In this document: positions 19,200 through 27,650 of the stretch, piece after piece
Layout: each line of letters opens with the position of its first letter
Position numbering within the stretch: position 1 is the stretch's first letter
Source of the DNA: Fluviispira sanaruensis
GTDB lineage: Bacteria; Bdellovibrionota_B; Oligoflexia; Silvanigrellales; Silvanigrellaceae
NCBI RefSeq assembly: GCF_004295685.1
Contig: NZ_AP019368.1
Location: 1,244,364-1,308,363, forward strand
Direction: 5' to 3'
DNA length: 64,000 nucleotides
The notes under the pieces: generated by a model
The model's database searches: none
Told to the model about the DNA's origin: nothing
Seen by the model: the letters and a program-made list of their open reading frames with translations, nothing else
Program-made: the position numbers and the translations under genes

Positions 19200-19289
19200 T
19201 TGGATGCACTATCTTTTCAGTATATGAGAAAGAGGCTAGAGTTTTAATCACAATATCTATTTCAATTTCATTTTTTACTTTGCGAAAGA

Positions 19290-19470
19290 TATTTTATAAT
19301 TAAGGGTGATCTTAAAGCTTACAGAACAATCGCAAAAGAGAAATTGGACAAGATTATAAATATGCACAATCTGCGGACACTTGATTGACGTGCTAGCATC
19401 TTTTTGTGGATCAAAATGCTGTCAGTGTAGAAGGAATAAGAGAGAGCTATGGCAATTGTATAAGAATTTG
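19290..19470 (+). pseudogene. Decayed copy of the secreted-protein family (C-terminal part)
   Basis: In the 840-bp gap after the array, one frame reads LQNN...REIGQDYKYAQSADT, then stop codons, then HLFVDQN. This aligns with the end of the intact neighbours (LQ.QC..EFGQ.YKYAQPAD...GW..FG). At least three stops interrupt it and no start is visible. It is a relic of the tandem family that begins at 20040. The rest of the gap is AT-rich noncoding sequence. Confidence 0.7.
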
Positions 19471-19619
19471 ATCACTTTTTTGATATGTAAATCTTCTATT
19501 ATTTCACAAACAGCATGAACAATGTTTACTATGAGATTAAGAAAAAGGCTTGTGATTAAATTTCGGATAATTCTCAATGAATGGATATTATTTTTTAGTT
19601 TGTATTTTATTATTTTATC

Positions 19620-19765
19620 TTTTTGATATAAAAAAAATATTTTTTATATATTTTTATAATTATAAAAAAATATTGTAATAATTTGAGAATGTGATATTAA
19701 TATTTTGGATTAGTAAAAGGCGGCTTAATTTTTTATTTTATTTGGCAATATAAAAGGAGTGTGAT
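19620..19765 (+). repeat. Conserved AT-rich upstream block, copy 1
   Basis: The block starts with ATATAAAAAAAATATTTTTT and ends with ATTAGTAAAAGGCGGCTTAAT and an AAAAGGAG element. Similar blocks lie at about 20790-20930 and 24313-24465, each near a family gene or relic. It looks like the promoter and ribosome-site region duplicated along with the genes; here the gene that should follow at about 19770 is gone. Confidence 0.5.
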
Positions 19766-20039
19766 TATTGATTTTTTGATAGAATTCAAGAATATTTGTA
19801 ACTTTTAGCATCAATTTAATGGAAGCAAATAGAAACATTTTTAGATTTTTTTCAACAAAAATCTGACATTGGAATGAGCAGAAAAATCGAAATAATTTGC
19901 TTAGATAATCTTTTCTAAATTTTATTTATTTAAATAAAATTTATTCAAATAATGAATAAAAATATGTCAATTAAAGAAATTCATTGCGTAATTGTAATAA
20001 AGAAATTCATTTTTAGGTTTATTTTAAGGAGAATTTAAT

Positions 20040-20450
20040 ATGCTATTTAAAAAAAATTTAAAGCAAAAATTTGTATCCAAGCTATTTATGCTGACTTTTT
20101 CATTTTTTTTATATCAGCATAAGGCTTATGCCGATGAAGCTTTTGTCTATTGTGCCCATAATAAAAACTATTGGCATTGGTTGAGCAATAAATCTGTCAA
20201 AGTAACAGGTGAGTGGCGAAATAAAAAATTAGATCCTATTACATCACTCAGATATTTTAAAATTGATGGTGGTTATAATGCTATTAAATCTTTACAAAAT
20301 CAATGTAAAAATGAGTTTGGTCAAAGTTATAAATACGCACAGCCAGCGGATAATTTTTTTTCAGGTTGGCATTTATTTGGAATTAATGATGATAATGTTA
20401 TAGGCGGGATATATGAAGTTCAAAAATATAGTCTTCGCTTTGGCAAATAA
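20040..20450 (+). CDS. Secreted protein of a local tandem family, copy A
   Basis: 136 aa with a signal peptide (residues 1 to about 31, cleavage after AYA) and a mature domain of about 105 aa. I do not recognise a named family. The conserved pattern shared with copies B, C, D and E is YCA...W.WL..KSV.VTGEW, then RYFKIDGG, then LQ.QC..EFG..YKYAQPAD....GW.LFG. Two cysteines about 75 residues apart could form a disulfide. ATG at 20040 with AAGGAG 7 nt upstream. The protein is probably exported to the periplasm or outside; tandem copies and relics on both sides indicate repeated duplication. Function unknown. Confidence 0.8.
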   Translation: MLFKKNLKQKFVSKLFMLTFSFFLYQHKAYADEAFVYCAHNKNYWHWLSNKSVKVTGEWRNKKLDPITSLRYFKIDGGYNAIKSLQNQCKNEFGQSYKYAQPADNFFSGWHLFGINDDNVIGGIYEVQKYSLRFGK

Positions 20451-20639
20451 GTATAAAAATTTAATATATTTAATTTTTTAAATTTGAAATAATCTTAATT
20501 CAATTAGTATAATATGAATTATTGACATAAAAATAATTGCTATGAAATGTGCATTAAAAATGCTTCAGCTATTCAAGAATTAATCATTTTCAAGTGAATA
20601 AATTATTAATTTTTGATTGTATTTCCCTGATAATGCATA

Positions 20640-20740
20640 TGGAGAAAAAAAGAAAAGAATATAGCATATATGCGAAAGACATAATAGTTTTTCAGCTTGG
20701 CATCTTTTTGCAGATTAAAATTGAGTGAGGGGGCAGGAAT
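20640..20740 (+). pseudogene. Decayed family fragment
   Basis: Within the 935-bp gap between copies A and B, a short stretch reads NSFSAWHLFAD, aligning with NFFSGWHLFG of copy A, and upstream residues resemble the YAQPAD region in a shifted frame. Stops lie on both sides. It is a relic too short to place with full confidence. An AT-rich upstream block (copy 2, about 20790-20930) follows; the remaining sequence to 21385 shows nothing I can name. Confidence 0.5.
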
Positions 20741-20789
20741 GAGAGATTTTAATTAGAATTTGATATAAGTTATTTAATTTTTATATTTT

Positions 20790-20930
20790 CAATATAAAAA
20801 AAATATTTTTTATATTATAAGATATTTAATCTATTAAAAATTTGCAATAATTTTAAAATATGGTATATATAATGTGAATTATTAAAGTTAGCCCTTTTTA
20901 ATTCACACTTTGGATGCTGTTTGAAAATCA
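20790..20930 (+). repeat. Conserved AT-rich upstream block, copy 2
   Basis: The stretch begins CAATATAAAAAAAATATTTT and ends near TGTGAATTATTAAAG, aligning by eye with the blocks at 19620 and 24313. It lies about 450 bp before copy B. It is probably a duplicated promoter region. Confidence 0.45.
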
Positions 20931-21385
20931 CTTGATTTAATTAACTGGATGAATAATATTTTATTAATTGTATAATTATGTTTATATTTCAAATATATTT
21001 TTCCATTTAATAAAAGAGTTTTTTACTTTTCAATGGTTTAATATTAATTTGTGATTAAGAGTTATTTCAAACTTATTGTTTTAAGTAAACAGTGCGCAAA
21101 TCGCAAGGTCAGAAAATAGTTCTGAGTGATTTAAATTTAAAAGATCATTCTTTACTATAGTTAAGTTATGTGTTGCAGCACGCATTGCTTTAATTGAAAC
21201 TTATTATACAAGCTGGTTTAAAGCATTAATATGATTTTGAATCCAAAAATTTAAGATTTTTGGATGAACAATAGCGGACCGAAGAAATTTCATTTGCAGT
21301 ATTTTCTTTGTGATTTATTAAATTTTTTGCCAAAAAAAATTGGGAAAGAGTTTATTAGAATTAAGGATCTTGAGGAATTTTTAAG

Positions 21386-21793
21386 ATGTTTTATAAAAAA
21401 AATTTTAAACAAAAATTTGTTTCTATGCTATTTATGCTCACTTTTTCATTTTTTGTTTATCTACAAAAAGTTTATGCAGATGAAGCTTTTGTCTATTGTG
21501 CTCAAGATAAAAACAATTGGTATTGGTTGAGCAACAAATCTGTAAAAGTAACAGGGGAGTGGCGAAATAAAAAAATGAGTCAAATTTTAAATTTAAGATT
21601 TTTTAAAATTGATGGAGGTAATACTGCTGTGCAAGCTCTGCAGACGCAATGTATACAAGAGTTTGGTCATAAATATAAATATGCACAACCAGCTGATAGT
21701 TATTTTTCAGGTTGGTACTTATTTGGGATTGATGATGACAATATTATAGCTGGATTATTTGAAATTTATAATTATAATCCTCGTATAGGCTAA
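21386..21793 (+). CDS. Secreted protein of the local tandem family, copy B
   Basis: 135 aa, closely related to copy A: the signal peptides share KQKFVS.LFMLTFSFF, and the mature part has EAFVYCAQDKNNWYWLSNKS, VTGEWRNKK, FFKIDGGN, LQTQC and YKYAQPADSYFSGWYLFG. Start ATG at 21386 with GAGGAA upstream; an overlapping reading frame from 21264 has no supporting signals and was not used. The family conserves aromatic residues and the QPAD motif, which suggests a small folded domain rather than a toxin peptide. Function unknown. An IS701-type element lies about 100 bp downstream. Confidence 0.8.
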   Translation: MFYKKNFKQKFVSMLFMLTFSFFVYLQKVYADEAFVYCAQDKNNWYWLSNKSVKVTGEWRNKKMSQILNLRFFKIDGGNTAVQALQTQCIQEFGHKYKYAQPADSYFSGWYLFGIDDDNIIAGLFEIYNYNPRIG

Positions 21794-21887
21794 TAGGTAG
21801 AAATATTTTCTATTTCTATAACAATTTGATAAGATTAATATAACTTATTTTCAATGTATAGCTCGTATAAATCATGTTGGACAGCTT

Positions 21888-23296
21888 CTAATACTACTTC
21901 GTTAAATCTAAGAAGTATTTAAAATAAGCTTAGGAAAGCAAGGAAAAGTATTATCACAAAATGGACAAAAAATAGTTTGAAAAATACGATTTATATATCG
22001 CCTTACAGCAGAAAATGAGATCTCAAGTTTTTTTTTATCGAATTCATTTATAAAATAATATGCTAAAAAGCATAAAGCTATATGGTGATGCAATCCTAAC
22101 CACGAACGCCCTTCATAATGATCAAGACCCAATTCTTCTTTTAAAATCTGGTATCCCTGTTCAATTTTCCATCTTTTATGCATGAGTTCTATTATTTCAT
22201 CTTTTGGATAAGTTTTTGAATAATTTGAAATATAATATTTTAAAACTCCATCTTTTCTTTTTTCAACTAGAAGCCATCTTTCTTTTCCAACTTTTTGCCA
22301 AGGTCTTGAAATACATTCCATAACTCTTGTAGCAACATATTCTACTTTTATATTTTCATTTTTCCGTCGGATTTGAATTATTTTGATATTACTTCCTTTT
22401 GAAAATAACTCTTCTGCTATCCTTAAAGCAGAGCGGGGCTTATATCTATTATCTACAGGATTGTCATAATCTCTAAGTTTTGTTTGTAAATTGCGTTTTC
22501 TCGGAACTACACTTTTTATTGGAATATTCTTTGACCAAAATTTCTCGTTATTTCTAATATGTCCTACAAAATTTATTTTTCTCTTATCAAGTTCATTTAG
22601 AAAATTTCTATTACACCCATAAGCTGCGTCAAAAACTAATGATTTTATTTTGAATAACTGGATGCTTTCATCAATCAAATCAAGTGCTATTCTCCACTTT
22701 TCTTTGAAGTTTCTTTCCTCTAAAGGTACTTTTACTTTATCTAATTTTTTTGAATTTTTAATCCATCCATCTGGCAAATATAGCCTTGCAGTAACTGGAA
22801 AATGTATTTTATTAGAAATCGCATGTAAGGTAACAATTACTTGACAGTTAGAAATCTTACCTTGAACTCCACAATATTGTCTTGATACACCAACACTCTC
22901 ATCCCCCTTTTTTGGAAGACTTGTATCATCGAGAGAAAAAATAAATTCATTCATTTTCAGTCTATTAATCATATATTTATTTAAACTTATAATAAGCTCA
23001 TGAAAAGACCATTGACTTTGATTAACAAATTGCTGTAAAGACTGTTCATTTGCATTTGAAATTCTTGATGCCATTGCTCCTATAGATTTTCTCTCGCCAT
23101 CTAATATCAATCCATATATGTAAGTTTTACACCAATGTACTCTATCATTTCTTTTAAAAACCGATCTAAAACCATCGATAAATTGTGAAACTTTTAATGA
23201 AAGATCTTTTATATTTGCTATTTTCATGATTCAACCTCAAAAAAATATTTCGAGGACTTAAATATAACATATTTTTAATTAACGAAGTAGTACTAA
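21888..23296. mobile_element. Intact IS701-family insertion sequence with 4-bp target duplication
   Basis: The element spans 21892-23292 (1401 bp) and is bounded by 14-bp perfect terminal inverted repeats TACTACTTCGTTAA (21892-21905) and its complement (23279-23292). It is flanked by direct copies of CTAA (21888-21891 and 23293-23296), fitting the YTAR target duplication known for IS701 elements. It carries one intact transposase gene on the minus strand. Perfect ends and target duplication point to recent insertion. Confidence 0.92.
21908..23227 (-). CDS. IS701-family transposase
   Basis: 439-aa DDE transposase filling the insertion sequence. Likely catalytic acids: first D in SLDDTSLPKKG, second D in LVFDAAYGCNR, and E in KRWKIEQGYQILKEELGLDH. 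SVGVSRQYCGVQGKISNCQV is the signature stretch of IS701-type transposases. The frame is complete with no stops or shifts, so the element may still be mobile. The gene starts about 50 bp inside the right terminal repeat. Confidence 0.9.
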   Translation of the reverse strand: MKIANIKDLSLKVSQFIDGFRSVFKRNDRVHWCKTYIYGLILDGERKSIGAMASRISNANEQSLQQFVNQSQWSFHELIISLNKYMINRLKMNEFIFSLDDTSLPKKGDESVGVSRQYCGVQGKISNCQVIVTLHAISNKIHFPVTARLYLPDGWIKNSKKLDKVKVPLEERNFKEKWRIALDLIDESIQLFKIKSLVFDAAYGCNRNFLNELDKRKINFVGHIRNNEKFWSKNIPIKSVVPRKRNLQTKLRDYDNPVDNRYKPRSALRIAEELFSKGSNIKIIQIRRKNENIKVEYVATRVMECISRPWQKVGKERWLLVEKRKDGVLKYYISNYSKTYPKDEIIELMHKRWKIEQGYQILKEELGLDHYEGRSWLGLHHHIALCFLAYYFINEFDKKKLEISFSAVRRYINRIFQTIFCPFCDNTFPCFPKLILNTS

Positions 23297-23311
23297 TATA
23301 TTTTTTATTTA

Positions 23312-23376
23312 TTTGAAAAAAATGAGTTTTCTAAAATATATATTTTTGTTTAGCTTAAAAAAAGAATTTATAAATT
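23312..23376 (+). repeat. 65-bp direct repeat, copy 1
   Basis: This sequence recurs at 25462-25526 with a single difference (AAAGAATTTA here, AAAGGATTTA there). The second copy ends at the start codon of the DUF1460 gene and includes its ribosome site. Here it leads into the terminal repeat of the IS982-like element, with no gene following. The copies bracket the IS remnant, copy C and copy D. Confidence 0.9.
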
Positions 23377-24105
23377 ATGCCAGTTAATAGCTGATAATGT
23401 TAAATTATAAACATGTACTTAAATGTACATGCAGAAAATCGTCCTAAAACATGAACTATTAGCCCCTTAGTGGATCGAACTTTAGATGCCATTTGAATTC
23501 CACTCGTTTCGATTAGCCAGTTGAAGAGGATTCCGATTAACTGTCGAAAAGAACTAACTATTTTTGAATTAACTTTTTCATCATGTGTATTCAATCCATA
23601 GTAATATGTTTCTTTGGAGGAACAGTATCCTATGGAAGAAATGTCATTGGAAATCTTGTATTTATAAGATCTTGAATTTTTTGTAAGCAAAATTGGTAAT
23701 GAATCAACTAATGTAATGTTTTCAGCAGAGTTAATCGCAATTTTAAATTTGTCGTTCTTAAGTAAAAATTTTACTAGTTCAGAAAAAACATTATTTAAGG
23801 AGTTTAGTCGAAATAAAAATCCTTCATAGGAAGACAAATATGGAAACCAATCGAAAAGGAAATTTTTTATATACTTGAAAATAGATTTAACGTTTTTAAG
23901 TCCATGCAAAATTCCAAAAATATAAATAGTGATGACTTTTTCATCAGTAAATAAAGGGTTTGAATTGGGACTTATTTTTAAAAAAATGTGAGGAAAAAGT
24001 TGAGAAAAGAAAAAGCAGGTTGTAGGATAGATTTTAATCATTTAACAAATTAGAGCTATTTCTTCAATTCTTAAAGCTAATTTTTCAACTATTAATTCGC
24101 ATAAT
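23374..24105. mobile_element. IS982-like element, internally deleted
   Basis: The 732-bp element is bounded by imperfect 17-bp inverted repeats (ATTATGCCAGTTAATAG at 23374-23390, and CTATTAATTCGCATAAT at 24089-24105; 15 of 17 match). Inside is one minus-strand transposase frame that lacks its middle. It is shorter than a complete element by about the missing coding length, so it is a deletion derivative that would need a transposase in trans. Confidence 0.65.
23400..24041 (-). pseudogene. IS982-like transposase with internal deletion
   Basis: The 213-aa frame starts with the N-terminal region (TDEKVITIYIFGILHGLKN, then DWFPYLSSYEGFLFRLN). It continues to the catalytic stretch LVDSLPILLTKNSRS and GYCSSKETYYYGLN, typical of IS982-type DDE transposases. 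It then jumps directly to a C-terminal segment (FNWLIETSGIQMASKVRSTK). About 80 residues that normally lie between, carrying the remaining catalytic acids, are absent, so it should be inactive. The family name rests on motif memory; a related IS4-superfamily group is possible. Confidence 0.7.
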
Positions 24106-24119
24106 ATACTTAGATCCAA

Positions 24120-24170
24120 AAAGTTACTTTCAATATTTTAAAATTGATGACGGGAAAAGTATTGTGCTGT
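24120..24170 (+). pseudogene. Short relic of the secreted-protein family
   Basis: Just beyond the IS982-like right end one frame reads SYFQYFKIDDGKSIVL and then stops, resembling LRYFKIDGG of the intact copies. The match is short, so confidence is low. The following 140 bp to the next AT-rich block contain no recognisable coding sequence. Confidence 0.35.
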
Positions 24171-24312
24171 AAATGATATATATATGGATGCTTCTCTAAA
24201 AACTCTTATATATGGTGATTTCATAGTTTCAGCAAAATTTTTCTGAATGCTGCCATAAAAAATAAATCCTGCTCAGCTGCATTATTTATTTGTATAAATA
24301 TCACTTCTGCAA

Positions 24313-24470
24313 TTTTGGCAATATAAAAAAAATATTTATTTATTATTAATAAAAAAAATAAATATTAATAAATAAAATTTGTAATATTATGAAATTATGA
24401 TATAAATATTTTAAATTAGTAATGGCCGCTAATTTTTATTTTTATAAAATTATATAATAAGGAGGAGATA
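24313..24470 (+). promoter_or_regulatory. Conserved AT-rich upstream block, copy 3, with ribosome site
   Basis: The block runs from CAATATAAAAAAAATATTTA to ATTAGTAATGGCCGCTAATT and ends with a strong AAGGAGGAG site directly before copy C. Blocks at 19620 and 20790 are similar. Its position here shows that the block is the family's native 5' region, likely containing the promoter. Confidence 0.55.
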
Positions 24471-24475
24471 GGATA

Positions 24476-24871
24476 ATGCATTTTGCAATAAAATTTAAGA
24501 AAATAAGTATTGCATTTATATTTTTATTATAAGCAATTTTAATGCCGGAGAAAAAAATATTTTCTAATGAAGCTTTTGTTTATTGCGCAACAAAAAAAAA
24601 GCAATGGAATTGGTTGAAGAATAAATCAATCATAGTTTCTGCTGATTGGAAGACTATATTATTAAATAATTCAATAATTCTTCGTTATTTTAAAGTTAAT
24701 GGAAGAATTGATCTTGTAATGGAGCTATAAAATCTGTGTATACAGGAATTTGGCTCAAATTATATTTTTGCTCAACTGGCCGGAAGTGCAATGGAAAATT
24801 GGCATGTGTTTGGTTATGGGGGTGGCGAGGTAGAAGAAGGTATATTTATTTTTTTAAGAAATTTTGAATGA
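24476..24871 (+). pseudogene. Secreted family copy C, two in-frame stops
   Basis: From ATG 24476 (after AAGGAGG) a single frame of 132 codons covers the whole family domain. It includes SNEAFVYCATKKKQWNWLKNK, RYFKVNG and, near the end, CIQEFGSNYIFAQ and NWHVFG. Two TAA stops interrupt it: one in the signal peptide (24530-24532) and one at 24728-24730, where the intact copies have glutamine in the LQ.QC motif (CAA to TAA would explain it). There is no frameshift, so inactivation is recent compared with the relics nearby. The C-terminus overlaps the upstream region of copy D. Confidence 0.8.
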
Positions 24872-24893
24872 AAACATTAAAAGGAATACTGAC

Positions 24894-25322
24894 ATGATAT
24901 TGATTGAAAAAATGATTTTAACTGCAAAATTTAAACAATTTTTATTATCACTCATATTAATTTTAACTTTTATACCGCTTTTACTTACACAAAAAGCATA
25001 TGCAGAAGAAGTTTATGTGTATTGTGCAGCAGATAAGGATAATTGGCATTGGTTAAAAAATAAAACGGTCATAGTGACAGGGGAATGGCGAATGAAACGT
25101 CTTCAAAATTCATTTTATTTAGAATACTTTAAAATTGTTGGAGGCTTAAGCGTGGTTCACGATTTACAAAAACAATGTATAGAAGAATTTGGCCAAGAAT
25201 ATAAATACGCTCAACCTGCAGACAATATTTTTACAGGCTGGCGGGTATTTGGTGAGCAAAATGGTGATTTTGCAGATGGAATATTTGAATTTTCAAGACA
25301 TGTCCCGCGTATAGGGAAATAA
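24894..25322 (+). CDS. Secreted protein of the local tandem family, copy D
   Basis: 142 aa from ATG 24894, preferred over the upstream TTG at 24864 because AAGGAA lies 7 nt before it. The signal peptide has a long hydrophobic core (FLLSLILILTFIPLLL) with cleavage after AYA. The mature domain matches the family: VYVYCAADKDNWHWLKNK, VTGEWRMKR, YFKIVGG, LQKQC..EFGQEYKYAQPAD and GWRVFG. It follows the broken copy C by 23 bp, so the pair may once have been an operon. Function unknown. Confidence 0.8.
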   Translation: MILIEKMILTAKFKQFLLSLILILTFIPLLLTQKAYAEEVYVYCAADKDNWHWLKNKTVIVTGEWRMKRLQNSFYLEYFKIVGGLSVVHDLQKQCIEEFGQEYKYAQPADNIFTGWRVFGEQNGDFADGIFEFSRHVPRIGK

Positions 25323-25461
25323 CTAAAAATAGTAATTTTTTTGAACTTAATTAATTATGAATACCAAGGATTTTTTTATTTTATAGCTTGAAAAATAATC
25401 TGATTTATGCTAATAAAAGAATATATAGATATTCTATGAAAGTTAGAGTATTCTTGTGGTT

Positions 25462-25526
25462 TTTGAAAAAAATGAGTTTTCTAAAATATATATTTTTGTT
25501 TAGCTTAAAAAAAGGATTTATAAATT
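25462..25526 (+). repeat. 65-bp direct repeat, copy 2 (5' region of the DUF1460 gene)
   Basis: One mismatch to 23312-23376. It contains the AAAAGGA ribosome site of the next gene and probably part of its promoter. The duplication suggests this locus was rearranged by recombination or by duplication of the DUF1460 upstream region. Confidence 0.9.
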
Positions 25527-26919
25527 GAATATTAAGTTATGTTATTCACTTATGCTTTTAAATATAGTGAGTCCAATCCAAGCGAGTGAGGAAAATAATT
25601 TTACTATTGAGACAAAATTTACTTTACTCGATAAAGTTAAGCTTGAAAAAGTGATAGAAGAGTCTGATAATGTCATTGAAAAACTGATTGCTGAAAAAAT
25701 AAAAATTCAGAATGATTACATAAATAATGGTATTCCAAATAGTGAAATTAACAATTTACTCGTAAATTTTCTTGCAGAAAAACTTGAAGGAACCAAATAC
25801 GCCCACTCTAATGCAACGGGTGAATGGAATGGAACTGCTAATTCTATTTTAAATCAAAGTTGCCAAGACAATAATACTTGCATACAGCAAACCCCGATTT
25901 ATAGAACAGATAAACTTGATTGTTATACTTTCGTGAATTTAATTCTTGCACTCTTAAAATCGAATAATATTAGTGAATTTAAGAAAAATATTGTTAAGAT
26001 ATCCTATGGAGCTTATAACTCTAAGCTAGAAAAAGATGACCATGAAAGATTGTTACAAAAAATTCATTACGTAAATAGAAATCATTTTACTATCCCTGAT
26101 TGGACAAATATAAATCAAGCAAATGGTTTTATAACAAATTTTTCCAATTCTTTCTATGGTATTGAACAGAGTGAAATCACCTCAGAGCTAAATAGGAATG
26201 AATGGTTTCTCTTTAATCTTGATAATTCAGAAAAACGAGAAGATATACTTGCTGCAAAAATTAAGGTTTTTTCAAATAATTTAGGAATAAAAGCTTTAAA
26301 TTTTTTCGACAAGCAGAATCATAACGATTCAATTTATTCAGTTTTAGCAAAGAATCCTGGCTTTACGTCAGAATTCGTTCGTACAAATTATTTTTCGGTC
26401 ACCGATTCCCTACATTTATTAAACGTGGACCCTGAATATTTACAAACAAACTTACCCCTTCCTGCCGTTGTAGGCATTGTTCGCGACCCAGTAAAATGGA
26501 ATATTAAAAACTTTATTGGAACTGAATACAACATTTCACATATGGGAGTTATTTATGCAAAAGAATTTGAGCAGGATGAAGTTATCTATCGTGATATGAT
26601 TTGTTCTCCCAAACAAGGCGACAACCCTCGCGAATGTAAAGTAACAGATTATAAGTGTGGTGAAGGTGATTATCTTTTTAATCGACAAAATAAGTGCTGG
26701 GTTATTCTATATGCCAATGCAACAAGTGCTTATCCAGATAATTATTACTACTATGCTAAGAGTGACGGCCAATATGCTTGTACAATGGAAAAACCAGAAA
26801 ATGTAAGCAGCGCTATTACAACTTGTAATCGAGTTATGTCTATCCCCTTGAGAGCTTATCTTGAAAAAAATCAAGCTGTCCCTTCCATTTTGGGGATACA
26901 TTTAGAAAATATTTTATAA
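25525..26919 (+). CDS. DUF1460-type secreted NlpC/P60-like hydrolase
   Basis: 464 aa with a short signal peptide (about 20 residues, ending IQAS). The central part matches DUF1460: KLDCYTFVNLILALL (about residues 130-144), with the presumed catalytic cysteine C133, and the family's RNHFTIPDW motif about 60 residues later. NISHMGVIYAKE near 340 supplies a candidate histidine. Known members have a papain/NlpC-like fold and are linked to cell-wall peptide or amide cleavage. Several extra cysteines in the C-terminal third suggest disulfides. TTG start at 25525. The sequence between the motifs is longer than in typical family members, so substrate prediction is unsafe. Confidence 0.75.
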   Translation: MNIKLCYSLMLLNIVSPIQASEENNFTIETKFTLLDKVKLEKVIEESDNVIEKLIAEKIKIQNDYINNGIPNSEINNLLVNFLAEKLEGTKYAHSNATGEWNGTANSILNQSCQDNNTCIQQTPIYRTDKLDCYTFVNLILALLKSNNISEFKKNIVKISYGAYNSKLEKDDHERLLQKIHYVNRNHFTIPDWTNINQANGFITNFSNSFYGIEQSEITSELNRNEWFLFNLDNSEKREDILAAKIKVFSNNLGIKALNFFDKQNHNDSIYSVLAKNPGFTSEFVRTNYFSVTDSLHLLNVDPEYLQTNLPLPAVVGIVRDPVKWNIKNFIGTEYNISHMGVIYAKEFEQDEVIYRDMICSPKQGDNPRECKVTDYKCGEGDYLFNRQNKCWVILYANATSAYPDNYYYYAKSDGQYACTMEKPENVSSAITTCNRVMSIPLRAYLEKNQAVPSILGIHLENIL

Positions 26920-26924
26920 AAGAA

Positions 26925-27422
26925 TCAGCTCTTCATATTGACAAACTGTAATGGTATTTTTAACTCTTGCTGTTTTTCTTTTAAGAGAGAAATAACACTC
27001 TGCAAGTCATCTATTTTTTTCCCTGTTACGCGAATTTGTTTGTCTTGAATTTGGGTGTCCACTTTTATTTTGGAATCTTTTATAGTGCGAGTGATTTTCT
27101 TTGCCACCTCGGTTTCGAGTCCCTGCTTTATGCGAATGCTTTGGCTGAGCATCATCCCACCGACAGGCTTGATTTTATCGATATCAAGTGAGCCTAAGTC
27201 AATTCCACGTTTTAAAAGTTTAGAGTTGATAATATCTGCTATTGCATTTACGTGAGACTCGCTGTCGGCTGAAAATTTCATTTCAGCCTTTTGCTTATCT
27301 AAACTGAGGTCATATTTTTTACCCTTAAAGTCATATCGGGAAGATATTTCCTTTTGGGCTTGGTTGATTGCATTATCAACTTCCTGGATATTTACTTCTG
27401 AAACAATGTCGAAACTTGGCAT
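26925..27422 (-). CDS. yajQ: YajQ-family nucleotide/c-di-GMP-binding protein
   Basis: 165 aa from the ATG at 27422, chosen because AGGAGAG lies just upstream and MPSFDIVSEV is the family's N-terminus; an upstream ATG at 27458 adds 12 atypical residues. SSRYDFKGKKYDLSL and GGMMLSQSIRIKQGLE are diagnostic. Two RNP-like alpha/beta domains bind nucleotides; in Xanthomonas a homologue binds cyclic di-GMP, while the general role is unclear. The gene is convergent with the DUF1460 gene (5-bp gap). Confidence 0.92.
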   Translation of the reverse strand: MPSFDIVSEVNIQEVDNAINQAQKEISSRYDFKGKKYDLSLDKQKAEMKFSADSESHVNAIADIINSKLLKRGIDLGSLDIDKIKPVGGMMLSQSIRIKQGLETEVAKKITRTIKDSKIKVDTQIQDKQIRVTGKKIDDLQSVISLLKEKQQELKIPLQFVNMKS

Positions 27423-27650
27423 AATTAACTCTCCTGCATGAAAGTGAGCTTCACTCACTCATCAACATTAATAAATGATCTTTCTATGACTTGAATAACT
27501 TTGTCAACATCTACTTTATAGGCAATTTTATTGAATTGAAAAGTCAGATAAAGATCGAGTTCAACAATTGGATTAAATTTATATCTCAGTTAAAATTTGA
27601 AGGAATACCTGTTGTCGCATTTGTAAAGAATTTCGTTTTGGAGAAAATCG

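Noticed and set aside
21264-21530. 88-codon ORF upstream of and overlapping secreted copy B
   Set aside because: It has no ribosome site and runs through the signal-peptide region of copy B in another frame; copy B has clear homologues.
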